From: Segatella copri
Lineage (GTDB): Bacteria > Bacteroidota > Bacteroidia > Bacteroidales > Bacteroidaceae
Assembly: GCF_015074785.1 (NCBI RefSeq)
Contig: NZ_CP042464.1
Span: forward strand, 1,178,001 to 1,242,000
Direction of reading: 5' to 3'
DNA: 64,000 nt
This document shows, in pieces, positions 41,139 to 49,288 of this stretch; position 1 is the stretch's first letter, and every line of letters starts with the position of its first letter. A program made the translations under genes and the position numbers. The notes under the pieces were generated by a model that was not told the origin of the DNA, did no database searches, and saw nothing but the letters and a program-made list of their open reading frames with translations.

Positions 41139-42152
41139 ATGATTAGAAAAGTAAGTTACGAAAGTCAGGAACGTCGCGAGAAGCAGGTTCTTGCTGCTCT
41201 TAATGCTAACGGTATCAAGAGCTTGGAAGAGGCTAATCAAATCTGCGAGGACGCAGGTGTTGACCCTTATCAGATGTGTGAAGATACTCAGCGTATCTGC
41301 TTCGAGAACGCTAAGTGGGCGTATGTAGCTGGTGCTGCTATCGCTATCAAGAAAGGTGTTAAGACTGCTGCTGATGCAGCTGAGGCTATCGGTATCGGTT
41401 TGCAGGCTTTCTGCATCCCAGGTTCTGTAGCTGACGACCGTAAGGTTGGTCTTGGTCACGGTAACTTGGCTGCTCGTTTGCTCCGTGAGGAGACTCAGTG
41501 CTTCGCTTTCTTGGCTGGTCACGAGTCTTTCGCTGCTGCTGAGGGTGCTATCAAGATTGCTGAGATGGCAAACAAGGTTCGCAAGAACCCATTGCGCGTT
41601 ATCTTGAACGGCCTTGGTAAGGATGCTGCTCAGATCATCAGCCGCATCAACGGTTTCACATACGTACAGACAAAGTTCGACTACTATACAGGTGAGTTGA
41701 AGGTTGTTAACCGCATCGCTTACAGCGACGGTCCACGTGCTAAGGTTAACTGCTATGGCGCTGACGACGTTCGCGAGGGTGTTGCTATCAACTGGAGCGA
41801 GGATGTAGACGTATCAATCACTGGTAACTCTACAAACCCTACACGTTTCCAGCACCCAGTAGCTGGTACATACAAGAAGGAGCGTATTGCTGCTGGTAAG
41901 CCATACTTCTCAGTAGCTTCTGGTGGTGGTACAGGTCGTACTTTGCACCCAGATAACATGGCTGCTGGTCCTGCTTCTTACGGTATGACTGATACTATGG
42001 GGCGTATGCACTCAGACGCTCAGTTCGCAGGTTCTTCTTCAGTTCCTGCTCACGTAGAGATGATGGGCTTCCTCGGTATGGGTAACAACCCTATGGTAGG
42101 TGCTACTGTTGCTATCGCTGTAGCTATCGACCTCGCTATCAACAAGAAGTAA
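41139..42152 (+). CDS. GGGtGRT protein
   Basis: A 337-residue protein of the family named for its SGGGTGRTLHPDNMAAGP segment (about residues 266-283). Other distinctive parts are AFLAGHESFAAAEGAIKIAE and AGSSSVPAHVEMMGFLGMGN near the end. The function of the family is unknown; it is conserved with the NifU-like neighbour and the two are almost certainly cotranscribed. A palindromic terminator follows. The strong codon bias suggests abundant protein, so the pair probably does something central to anaerobic metabolism. Confidence 0.9.
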   Translation: MIRKVSYESQERREKQVLAALNANGIKSLEEANQICEDAGVDPYQMCEDTQRICFENAKWAYVAGAAIAIKKGVKTAADAAEAIGIGLQAFCIPGSVADDRKVGLGHGNLAARLLREETQCFAFLAGHESFAAAEGAIKIAEMANKVRKNPLRVILNGLGKDAAQIISRINGFTYVQTKFDYYTGELKVVNRIAYSDGPRAKVNCYGADDVREGVAINWSEDVDVSITGNSTNPTRFQHPVAGTYKKERIAAGKPYFSVASGGGTGRTLHPDNMAAGPASYGMTDTMGRMHSDAQFAGSSSVPAHVEMMGFLGMGNNPMVGATVAIAVAIDLAINKK

Positions 42153-42175
42153 TTTCTTTGAGATACAAAGCATAT

Positions 42176-42212
42176 AAAAGCCTTGAGAATCAGCTGATTC
42201 TCAAGGCTTTTT
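42176..42212 (+). terminator. Terminator of the NifU-like/GGGtGRT pair
   Basis: An 18-bp uninterrupted palindrome (42176-42193 with 42194-42211) followed by T residues. A stem this long with no loop is strong. Confidence 0.92.
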
Positions 42213-42260
42213 CTTTATTTATCCTACTGGAATAATCCAATATCCTACTGGAATAAAAAA

Positions 42261-42298
42261 ATATCTCCGAAAGATATTTTTTTATCTTTCGGAGATAT
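42261..42298 (-). terminator. Terminator of the flippase gene, in a repeated-motif stretch
   Basis: ATATCTCCGAAAGATA (42261-42276) pairs perfectly with TATCTTTCGGAGATAT (42283-42298). A further ATCTTTCGGAGA copy at about 42305 and two TCCTACTGGAATAA copies at 42223-42256 lie beside it. Confidence 0.75.
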
Positions 42299-42345
42299 TC
42301 TTCTATCTTTCGGAGAAAATAATTTATCCTACAGTATTTCTATTT

Positions 42346-43830
42346 TTATCTAACCAGTTTTCGAATTTTCCTAAAACTAAACGATGTGCTCATAAGTGCT
42401 ATGATTACGCCAATCAGCCAGTAAAGCCAATCACGATAACTGATCATGAAAACCAGGAACAACACCAGGAGCAGAATCAGAAGCTGAAAGATACAGAATC
42501 TGAAACCAAGAGCGGATAAATGATAACCATAAACGGCTCTGCTGAAAATCAAAACGGCAATGGTCTCTATGGCATAAGCAACGGCAATACCCCCTCCTAC
42601 TCCTCTCAATCCATCTAACTGATAACCAGCGATTTCACAGACTATTAGCAAGATAACACAAAAACTTTCCTGAATGAGAAAAAGTGTGGAATCTCCCCTT
42701 GACAACGGGAGATATTCTATTGGAAGATAAACCGCCTTGAACAACATGGCAACAGCAGCAAGCTGAGTCATCTGGAGCATCCCCATAAACTGGGCATTGT
42801 ATAATATCGGAATAATGAGAGGCAGACCCAAAATGATAGCTGCAACGATAGGCCCCAGCAACAGGACATTCATTTCAAGCTGGCGGTTCACACAGAGATT
42901 GCGCTCTTTAACAGACTCCTCGTTTTTTCTGGAACCCGAAATGCCGGAGAGACGGGGATAAAAATCCTGATCCATGACCGAGAACACCATTCCCGCATAA
43001 ACAAAGACAATCGTTATACCGGCATTGAAAAGTCCGACAACTTCCAGATCGCCTTGTTGGTTCAAAAAGGCACGAATCAGAAATTCGCATCCGCTATTCA
43101 TCAAACCCGAAAGTACAAATGCCCCGCCAAGTCGTAAAAGTGGGAAACCTGCAACTAGCGTCATTTTTCGCATATTTACGCCCCACCGTACAACTCGTCG
43201 GGAATATCGAAAATTCAGAGCCCATTGCATAAATGCCAAAATGAACAGAACGGGCAGAATACCTCTCTCACCAAATATCCAATAAACCGGAACCGAAACC
43301 AAAAGCAGAAGAATAGCCAGAAGACTTGCCTGCATCGCCAACGCACGCAACTGTCCGGTAGCTTTCAGAATGGCTGTTTCACCTCCAGCCAGAATCGTGA
43401 AGAAAATGGTTGGTGCCAGGAGAATGAAATGTAGCGTATGATTGCCCCAGGAAAAAGTAAACCCATTGAGTAACGGACCCAGAAGAACACAGACGATGGC
43501 TCCGAAAAATGCAGCAAGCAGACTATAGGTGCGGACAAGAAGAACCGCCCCGGCGATATCAGCCTTTTCGGACTGCGATTCATCTGCAGCATGTTCCTTT
43601 TCAGAAATAAATTTAACACCACTTGTAGGAATGCCGAAATTACACGCAGAACTGAGAACAGAAATCGTTGAGCTGAAAAGAGACAGCAGTCCCATTCCAG
43701 AAGGTCCGAGGAAGAGCGCCGTAAATTTATTGCGCAAAACTCCTACAAGAATTCCCAATCCTTGCACACTGCCAAACAATCCTGTATATTTCAGAATATG
43801 CGAATAACTGTTTTCCTTTTTATCACCCAT
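42346..43830 (-). CDS. Polysaccharide flippase-type membrane protein (MOP superfamily)
   Basis: From ATG 43830 the product is 494 residues; a start 5 codons earlier is possible. It has about 12-14 membrane helices, typical of Wzx-like flippases: TGLFGSVQGLGILVGVLRNK at the start, LGPSGMGLLSLFSS, and LGGAFVLSGLMNSGCEFLIR. Such proteins flip lipid-linked glycans across the inner membrane for O-antigen or capsule assembly. No glycosyltransferases lie beside it, so its substrate is unknown. It ends at the palindromic stretch near 42261-42298 and is preceded by the rpsP terminator. Confidence 0.85.
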   Translation of the reverse strand: MGDKKENSYSHILKYTGLFGSVQGLGILVGVLRNKFTALFLGPSGMGLLSLFSSTISVLSSACNFGIPTSGVKFISEKEHAADESQSEKADIAGAVLLVRTYSLLAAFFGAIVCVLLGPLLNGFTFSWGNHTLHFILLAPTIFFTILAGGETAILKATGQLRALAMQASLLAILLLLVSVPVYWIFGERGILPVLFILAFMQWALNFRYSRRVVRWGVNMRKMTLVAGFPLLRLGGAFVLSGLMNSGCEFLIRAFLNQQGDLEVVGLFNAGITIVFVYAGMVFSVMDQDFYPRLSGISGSRKNEESVKERNLCVNRQLEMNVLLLGPIVAAIILGLPLIIPILYNAQFMGMLQMTQLAAVAMLFKAVYLPIEYLPLSRGDSTLFLIQESFCVILLIVCEIAGYQLDGLRGVGGGIAVAYAIETIAVLIFSRAVYGYHLSALGFRFCIFQLLILLLVLFLVFMISYRDWLYWLIGVIIALMSTSFSFRKIRKLVR

Positions 43831-43848
43831 AATCAAAAGAAACAAAAA

Positions 43849-43884
43849 AAAGGTTGGATTTCCCGAAAGAGAAATTCAACCTTT
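43849..43884 (-). terminator. Terminator of rpsP
   Basis: A 14-bp stem (43849-43862 with 43871-43884) with one G-T pair, followed on the minus strand by a T run. It separates rpsP from the flippase gene. Confidence 0.88.
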
Positions 43885-43920
43885 ATACTTTAAAATCTCA
43901 AAAGAAGATTCTGTCGAAGA

Positions 43921-44451
43921 TTAAGCCTCAGCTGGAGCCTCCTCTGCAGGAGCTTCCTCAGCAGCCTTAGCCTCTGCCTCAGCAGCAGCTGCAGCAGCCT
44001 TCTTATCAGCTACCTTCTTAGCGATTGCCTCGTTCATCTTCTTCTCAGCCTCGAGCTCCTTAGCAGCAGCTTCCTTCTTTGCCTTAGCATCGCCCTCGCG
44101 AACAGCAGAAATCTTAGCGTCCTTGCTATTCTTCCAAGCGTCGAAACGCTTCTGAGCCTCAGCATCGTCGAATGCGCCCTTCTTAACGCCACCCTTGAGG
44201 TGCTTCATCAAGTAAACGCCCTCGCCCTTGAGGATGTTGCGAACTGTGTCTGTTGGCTGTGCACCTGTCTCTACCCAGTAGAGTGCGCGCTCGAAATTCA
44301 AATCTACAGTAGCTGGATTGGTATTAGGGTTGAAAGTACCAATCTTCTCAGTAAATTTACCATCACGTGGTGCTCTAACGTCAGCGATTACGATGCTGTA
44401 GAAAGCATAGCTTTTACGACCGCCGCGCTGCAATCTGATTTTTGTTGCCAT
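43921..44451 (-). CDS. rpsP: 30S ribosomal protein S16 with a long Ala/Glu-rich tail
   Basis: A 176-residue S16; the conserved core is residues 1-85 ([20 protein letters not shown], then [20 protein letters not shown], and [20 protein letters not shown]). A lineage-specific extension of about 90 residues follows, rich in Ala, Lys and Glu ([20 protein letters not shown]), ending [12 protein letters not shown], probably helical and charged. S16 is needed for assembly of the 30S body. The tail could project from the ribosome; its purpose is unknown. A consensus promoter lies at 44524-44555. Confidence 0.96.
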   Translation of the reverse strand: MATKIRLQRGGRKSYAFYSIVIADVRAPRDGKFTEKIGTFNPNTNPATVDLNFERALYWVETGAQPTDTVRNILKGEGVYLMKHLKGGVKKGAFDDAEAQKRFDAWKNSKDAKISAVREGDAKAKKEAAAKELEAEKKMNEAIAKKVADKKAAAAAAEAEAKAAEEAPAEEAPAEA

Positions 44452-44523
44452 TTTTAAATCTTAATTTTAATTTAATTTATAATGAGGTTTGAATTTTATG
44501 CTGCCATCTCGTGACAGCGGGTG

Positions 44524-44555
44524 CAAAATTACTACTTTTATTTGAATTGAGCAAA
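44524..44555 (-). promoter_or_regulatory. Promoter of rpsP
   Basis: On the minus strand TTTG (44552-44555), 20 bases, TAATTTTG (44524-44531). An exact consensus arrangement. Confidence 0.8.
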
Positions 44556-44590
44556 CTTTTATCGATATTCAAATGCTTTTTTAGCATTTT

Positions 44591-45058
44591 TTATCTGATT
44601 CGGTCTGCTGCTCTCAAGAGTTTGATGTCATCGTTCACACCTTTCATTGCCATCCATTCGAATATGATTGCTACCAAAGGAAGGCAAGCGGCAAACTGAA
44701 ACTTCATCGTTCCTTCTGCTTCAGGAACAGGAATCAAGCCCATGAACATCACGATATAATCTACATACCATAAACCTGCAAAAAGCATGGCAAGTGAACA
44801 GAGTGATTTCTGAAGCTTCAGATTCTTGTACAAAAAGATGTTTACCAATGCTATGATGGCTGAAACGGCGAGCAGAAGGAACAGAGGAACGCAAGTAGTT
44901 GAAATCTGCATTCCTGCCTCCCCTACCACTCCGAGATTATAAACCATAGTGTCTCCTCCCATCGTCTTAGCTGCGATGCTGGCGATAGGAAGGAAAAGAC
45001 AGATAGCAATGGCGATGACAGCAAAGAGCAGAAATAATGTCTGTTTACGCTGTATCAT
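44591..45058 (-). CDS. DUF4293-type membrane protein
   Basis: From ATG 45058 the product is 155 residues; a 23-residue longer frame overlaps the omega gene and is rejected. It has four membrane helices (TLFLLFAVIAIAICLFLPIA; CVPLFLLLAVSAIIALVNIF; LCSLAMLFAGLWYVDYIVMF; FAACLPLVAIIFEWMAM) and starts MIQRKQT, as is typical of DUF4293. Function is unknown. It follows the omega gene by 14 bases and is the third gene of the bamD-omega-DUF4293 group. Confidence 0.82.
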   Translation of the reverse strand: MIQRKQTLFLLFAVIAIAICLFLPIASIAAKTMGGDTMVYNLGVVGEAGMQISTTCVPLFLLLAVSAIIALVNIFLYKNLKLQKSLCSLAMLFAGLWYVDYIVMFMGLIPVPEAEGTMKFQFAACLPLVAIIFEWMAMKGVNDDIKLLRAADRIR

Positions 45059-45072
45059 ATAGCTCTGGAATA

Positions 45073-45423
45073 TTAAATTTCGCTCTCGTGAACCATTGGT
45101 GCAGATGTCTTGGTAGGATCGCGCCAATAAATATTATTCTCAATAAACTCTTCTGTAGCGAGCAAAGTTGGCTTTGGCAACTTCTCGTAGTAGCGAGAGA
45201 TTTCAATCTGTTCGCGGTTCTCAAAAACTTCCTCCAAAGAATCGTTATAAGAAGCAAACTCCTGAAGTTTCTTGCTCAACTCCTGCTTGATTTCGATAGA
45301 AATCTGATTAGCGCGCTTTGCAATGATAGCTACGCTCTCGTAGATATTATGGGTATCATCGCAGAGATCCATAATGTTGCGAGTTACTGTGTTTACTGGT
45401 GCCTTTGATTTTTTGAAATCCAT
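45073..45423 (-). CDS. rpoZ: RNA polymerase omega subunit, Bacteroidota type
   Basis: A 116-residue protein matching the Bacteroidota omega (RpoZ/DUF-type) family: MDFKKSKAPVNTVTRNIMDL, then DDTHNIYESVAIIAKRANQI with the omega-like A-I-I-A-KRA-N-Q-I helix, IKQELSKKLQEF, and the long acidic tail LLATEEFIENNIYWRDP. Omega helps fold and hold beta-prime. The divergence from E. coli omega is normal for the phylum. It lies between bamD and DUF4293 in the same direction, an arrangement often seen in Bacteroidales. Confidence 0.88.
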   Translation of the reverse strand: MDFKKSKAPVNTVTRNIMDLCDDTHNIYESVAIIAKRANQISIEIKQELSKKLQEFASYNDSLEEVFENREQIEISRYYEKLPKPTLLATEEFIENNIYWRDPTKTSAPMVHESEI

Positions 45424-45478
45424 AATTATAGTACTATTATTATTATATTGTTTTTACCTTATTATATATATGCTTTTT

Positions 45479-46345
45479 TTAATTGGCATTATTGCCAAGC
45501 TGGTCGAGAGCTGACTCCGGATGCTCTTTCTCGTACTGCTTGCACTTCTCGATATACTTCTCGGCAAGTGCACGGTCCTTTGAATCAGGATATTCGTTGA
45601 TAAAGCCATAACACTCATCCTCAGCATCCTGATAGCGCTCCAGCTGCTTTTTCTCGACACTCATCTTTGCCAGTTCGTATTTACCTTTCATGATGAGCGA
45701 TGCAAACTCCTCGCGTCGGTTGCTGTAAGGATAATCCTTAAGCGCATTCTGTGCAGTTACGATACAAGCCTCATAATTGTTGCCTCCGCTGGTACAGTTG
45801 CCGAAATAGGTGCCCATATCAAAATAGAGCTTGGCACTCTTATACTCCTTCTCAACCAAGAGGTCCTGAAGAGCAAAAAGGCGGTTTGTAGCCTGCTGCT
45901 TGAGTCGGGCATCTGGATAAAGATCCAGGAACTCCTGGAAGGCTGCGATGGCAGTAATCGTGGTACTCTGGTCAAGACGAGGTTCTGGAGCATTCTGATA
46001 CAGACTCTCTCCTACAAAGTACTTTGCATTTTCAGCAAACTTACCTTTAGGATAAGAAGAGTAATACTTCTTGAAATACTCTGCAGCAGTCTCATAATCC
46101 TTCATACCATACTCGGCCATAGCCAGCATGTACAAACATTCCTCACCCTCGGTAGAACCTTTCTTCATCGTTACCAGTTCCTGCAGAAGAGGAATGGCAC
46201 GGGAATACTTGCCCTGGGCATAGCTCTGCTTGGCGTACTCATACTTATAAGTATAATCGCCTGATTTCAATACCTGGTTATATTCGTGGGCACAGCTCGA
46301 CAAGAGCAATGCAACACACGATGCAATAAGAGTCAATTTTTTCAT
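45479..46345 (-). CDS. bamD: Outer-membrane assembly lipoprotein BamD
   Basis: From ATG 46345 the product is 288 residues; the longer frame to 46366 overlaps the promoter and is excluded. A lipoprotein signal ends LLLSSCAHEY, with Cys17 as the lipid site. The mature protein is a TPR solenoid: YEYAKQSYAQGKYSRAIPLL, LYMLAMAEYGMKDYETAAEY and FKKYYSSYPKGKFAENAKYF. BamD works with BamA to insert beta-barrel proteins into the outer membrane. It heads the bamD-omega-DUF4293 group with a consensus promoter at 46364-46394. Confidence 0.94.
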   Translation of the reverse strand: MKKLTLIASCVALLLSSCAHEYNQVLKSGDYTYKYEYAKQSYAQGKYSRAIPLLQELVTMKKGSTEGEECLYMLAMAEYGMKDYETAAEYFKKYYSSYPKGKFAENAKYFVGESLYQNAPEPRLDQSTTITAIAAFQEFLDLYPDARLKQQATNRLFALQDLLVEKEYKSAKLYFDMGTYFGNCTSGGNNYEACIVTAQNALKDYPYSNRREEFASLIMKGKYELAKMSVEKKQLERYQDAEDECYGFINEYPDSKDRALAEKYIEKCKQYEKEHPESALDQLGNNAN

Positions 46346-46363
46346 AATTCTCATTTTGAACTG

Positions 46364-46394
46364 CAAAGTTACTCATAATTTACTTATTAGCAAA
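46364..46394 (-). promoter_or_regulatory. Promoter of bamD
   Basis: On the minus strand TTTG (46391-46394), 19 bases, TAACTTTG (46364-46371). The transcript should begin at about 46357, so an ATG at 46366 cannot be used. Confidence 0.82.
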
Positions 46395-46455
46395 AGAAAA
46401 GATACATTTTTTCGTAAAAAATTAATCTTTATAACGATTAATGGCGTTTTTTTTG

Positions 46456-46463
46456 TAATTTTG
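46456..46463 (+). promoter_or_regulatory. -7 element of uvrB
   Basis: TAATTTTG matches TAnnTTTG, 40 bases before the ATG. The -33 region is AT-rich without a clear TTTG. Confidence 0.65.
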
Positions 46464-46503
46464 CACCTTGAAACAGAACTTTTGAGAAGAAATCAGGAAG
46501 AAA

Positions 46504-48549
46504 ATGGATTTTAAGATTACATCAAAATATAAGCCGACTGGCGACCAGCCGCAAGCCATCAAGCAACTCACAGAGGGGGTGCTTGAAGGAGACCCTGCAC
46601 AGGTGTTGTTGGGTGTAACCGGCTCGGGTAAAACCTTTACGGTGGCAAACGTGATTGCCAACGTGGGGAAGCCTACGCTCATCTTGAGCCACAACAAGAC
46701 TCTTGCAGCCCAACTGTATCAGGAGATGAAGGGTTTCTTCCCTGAGAACGCAGTAGAATATTATGTTTCATACTACGACTATTATCAGCCGGAAGCTTAT
46801 CTGCCAACGACTGATACATATATAGAAAAAGACCTCGCCATCAATGATGAAATAGACAAGTTGCGACTCGGTGCTGTTTCTGCCCTTCTCTCGGGCAGAA
46901 AGGATGTCATCGTTGTCTCATCCGTATCGTGCATCTATGGTATGGGCGGACCTGTGGCGATGCAGGAGAACATCATCAAGATTCATCGCGGGCAGCGACT
47001 CGACAGAAATGAATTTCTGAGAAAACTCGTTGATGCACTTTACGTTAGAAATGACATAGAACTGCAACGTGGCAACTTTAGAGTGAAAGGCGAAACGGTT
47101 GACATCTTTATGGCTTACAGCGATCATGTTTTGCGCGTAACATGGTGGGACGATGAGATTGACAGTATCGAAGAAGTGGATTCGCTCACTTATCACCGCC
47201 TTGCCTCGTTCGAAGATTACGAGATTTATCCAGCCAACCTTTTCGTAACAACAAAAGAACAGCAGGAAAGTGCCATTCGCAGAATTCAGGACGACCTGGT
47301 TAAACAGGTAGAATTCTTCAAGAGTATTGGAGATGGAATCAAGGCACAGCGCATCAAGGAACGTGTAGAATATGATATGGAAATGATCAAGGAATTGGGC
47401 CACTGTTCGGGCATCGAGAACTATTCCCGCTATTTTGATGGCAGGCATGAAGGAGAACGCCCGTATTGCCTGCTCGATTTCTTCCCTAAAGATTTCCTGC
47501 TTGTGGTTGACGAGAGCCATGTGAGCATCCCGCAGATTGGAGCCATGTATGGAGGCGACCGGGCACGAAAGAAGAACCTGGTAGAATATGGTTTCCGTTT
47601 GCCTGCTGCCTTCGACAACCGTCCGCTGAAGTTCGAGGAATTTCATGATCTCATTCCGCAGGCCATCTACGTAAGTGCAACTCCGGCAGACTATGAATTG
47701 AGAGAAGCCGAAGGCGTGGTTGTAGAACAGCTGATTCGTCCTACAGGACTCCTGGATCCGGAAATCGAAGTCCGTCCAAGTGAGAATCAGATAGATGATC
47801 TTCTGGACGAAATATTAACAAGAACACACCGCAACGAGCGAGTTCTGATTACGACTCTTACAAAGCGCATGGCAGAAGAGCTCACTGAGTTCCTGCTCAA
47901 TCACAACGTAAAGGCTGCCTATATCCACAGTGATGTGGCAACCTTAGACCGAGTAAAGATCATGAACGATCTCCGTGCAGGAGTATACGATGTACTGGTG
48001 GGTGTCAACCTGTTACGAGAAGGACTCGACTTGCCGGAAGTTTCGCTCGTAGCTATTCTCGATGCAGATAAGGAAGGTTTCCTGCGCAGTCACCGTTCTC
48101 TGACCCAGACGGCAGGCCGTGCAGCCCGAAATGTGAACGGCAAGGTAATCATGTATGCAGACAACATCACAGACAGCATGCAGAAAACTATAGATGAAAC
48201 TGCCCGCCGCCGAAGCATCCAGTTGAAATACAATGCCGACCATGGCATTACTCCAAAACAGATTGTGAAAGCAATAACCTCAGCTCTGCCTACTAGCAAG
48301 GAAGAAGGAGCAAAGATTGTTCCGATGGGAGCCGAGGGTTCCAAGCCTCGCGTCTACGTGGAACCGGAAAGTGCAGCCTTCGTTGCCGACCCTATTGTTC
48401 GCAGTATGAGCAAGGAAGAATTGGAGAAGAGCATTGCCAATACTACGGCATTGATGAAGCAAGCAGCCAAAGACCTCGACTTCATGCAAGCTGCCCAATA
48501 TCGCGATGAAATCATCCGATTGCAGAAGGAATTGGAAGAAAAGGGATAA
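46504..48549 (+). CDS. uvrB: UvrABC system protein B
   Basis: A 681-residue UvrB of normal length. It shows Walker A (GVTGSGKTFTV), the beta-hairpin region YVSYYDYYQPEAYLPTTDTY, DESH (VVDESHVSIPQ), and the motif V/VI segment GVNLLREGLDLPEVSLVAI. TAGRAARNVNGKVIMYAD follows, and the C-terminal UVR domain is DLDFMQAAQYRDEIIRLQKE. UvrB verifies DNA damage handed over by UvrA and recruits UvrC in excision repair. It is transcribed alone, divergently from bamD, and has a strong terminator. Confidence 0.97.
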   Translation: MDFKITSKYKPTGDQPQAIKQLTEGVLEGDPAQVLLGVTGSGKTFTVANVIANVGKPTLILSHNKTLAAQLYQEMKGFFPENAVEYYVSYYDYYQPEAYLPTTDTYIEKDLAINDEIDKLRLGAVSALLSGRKDVIVVSSVSCIYGMGGPVAMQENIIKIHRGQRLDRNEFLRKLVDALYVRNDIELQRGNFRVKGETVDIFMAYSDHVLRVTWWDDEIDSIEEVDSLTYHRLASFEDYEIYPANLFVTTKEQQESAIRRIQDDLVKQVEFFKSIGDGIKAQRIKERVEYDMEMIKELGHCSGIENYSRYFDGRHEGERPYCLLDFFPKDFLLVVDESHVSIPQIGAMYGGDRARKKNLVEYGFRLPAAFDNRPLKFEEFHDLIPQAIYVSATPADYELREAEGVVVEQLIRPTGLLDPEIEVRPSENQIDDLLDEILTRTHRNERVLITTLTKRMAEELTEFLLNHNVKAAYIHSDVATLDRVKIMNDLRAGVYDVLVGVNLLREGLDLPEVSLVAILDADKEGFLRSHRSLTQTAGRAARNVNGKVIMYADNITDSMQKTIDETARRRSIQLKYNADHGITPKQIVKAITSALPTSKEEGAKIVPMGAEGSKPRVYVEPESAAFVADPIVRSMSKEELEKSIANTTALMKQAAKDLDFMQAAQYRDEIIRLQKELEEKG

Positions 48550-48570
48550 ATTCAAAAGAAATAACCATCA

Positions 48571-48611
48571 AAAAGAGGGTGTATCATAAATTAATGATTC
48601 ACCCTCTTTTT
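48571..48611 (+). terminator. Terminator of uvrB
   Basis: AAAAGAGGGTG (48571-48581) pairs with CACCCTCTTTT; an inner ATCAT/ATGAT stem and a T run are present. A second CACCCTCTTTTT copy at 48650-48661 could pair in an alternative way for the convergent YigZ transcript. Confidence 0.88.
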
Positions 48612-48700
48612 GTTGGAATATTACTGATATGTTATCCAAGCTTATAACACACCCTCTTTTTATTTACCCAGCTGTTATTCATCTGTCTGTCAGTTATCTG

Positions 48701-49288
48701 CTATTCAAACGACAGCTTTTTCAGACGGGAACGTAACTGCTCAGCCTCGCTCTTTCTGATAGAGAGTTTGATACTGCAAGTATTATCGAAAGTCTGATCC
48801 AGGATACGCGGATTCATATCTTTGACTATCCTCATCACATCATTCATCATCGGATAAGTAAAATCATAGGTTACTATTTCCTCTATCTGTTGCGTAACCT
48901 CCTCACAATGAGCCAAAGCATCAATGGCAGCTTCACGATAAGCAACAATGAGTCCGCTGGTTCCCAATTTCACTCCTCCGAAATATCGGATGACGACAAT
49001 TAAAATATCCGTCAATTCTGATTTCGTGATTTGGCCGAGGATTGGTTTTCCTGCCGTAGAAGAAGGTTCGCCATCATCATTGGCACGGAACTCTGTCCGT
49101 TCAGGACCTAGCATATATGCATAACAACAATGTCGGGCATCGTAATATTTCTTACGGTACCCGGCAACAATTTCCTTCACCTCGTCAACAGTTGTAACAT
49201 GGTGAGCAAAGGCGAGAAACTTACTCCTTTTCTCGGTGTAATATCCCTCGCCTATCGTATCTGATATAGTCTTAAATTCGTCTATCAT
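48701..49288 (-). CDS. YigZ/IMPACT family protein
   Basis: A 195-residue protein with the UPF0029/IMPACT N-terminal domain (residues 1-125) and a C-terminal DUF1949-like part. Typical pieces are KRSKFLAFAHHV, YYDARHCCYAYMLG, FRANDDGEPSSTAGKPIL, and VVIRYFGGVKLGTSGLIVAY. The bacterial YigZ family is of unknown function; the fold is related to IMPACT, a translation regulator in eukaryotes. Its start overlaps the stop of the upstream DUF1015 gene (TAATG), which indicates translational coupling. The transcript ends near the uvrB terminator. Confidence 0.92.
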   Translation of the reverse strand: MIDEFKTISDTIGEGYYTEKRSKFLAFAHHVTTVDEVKEIVAGYRKKYYDARHCCYAYMLGPERTEFRANDDGEPSSTAGKPILGQITKSELTDILIVVIRYFGGVKLGTSGLIVAYREAAIDALAHCEEVTQQIEEIVTYDFTYPMMNDVMRIVKDMNPRILDQTFDNTCSIKLSIRKSEAEQLRSRLKKLSFE

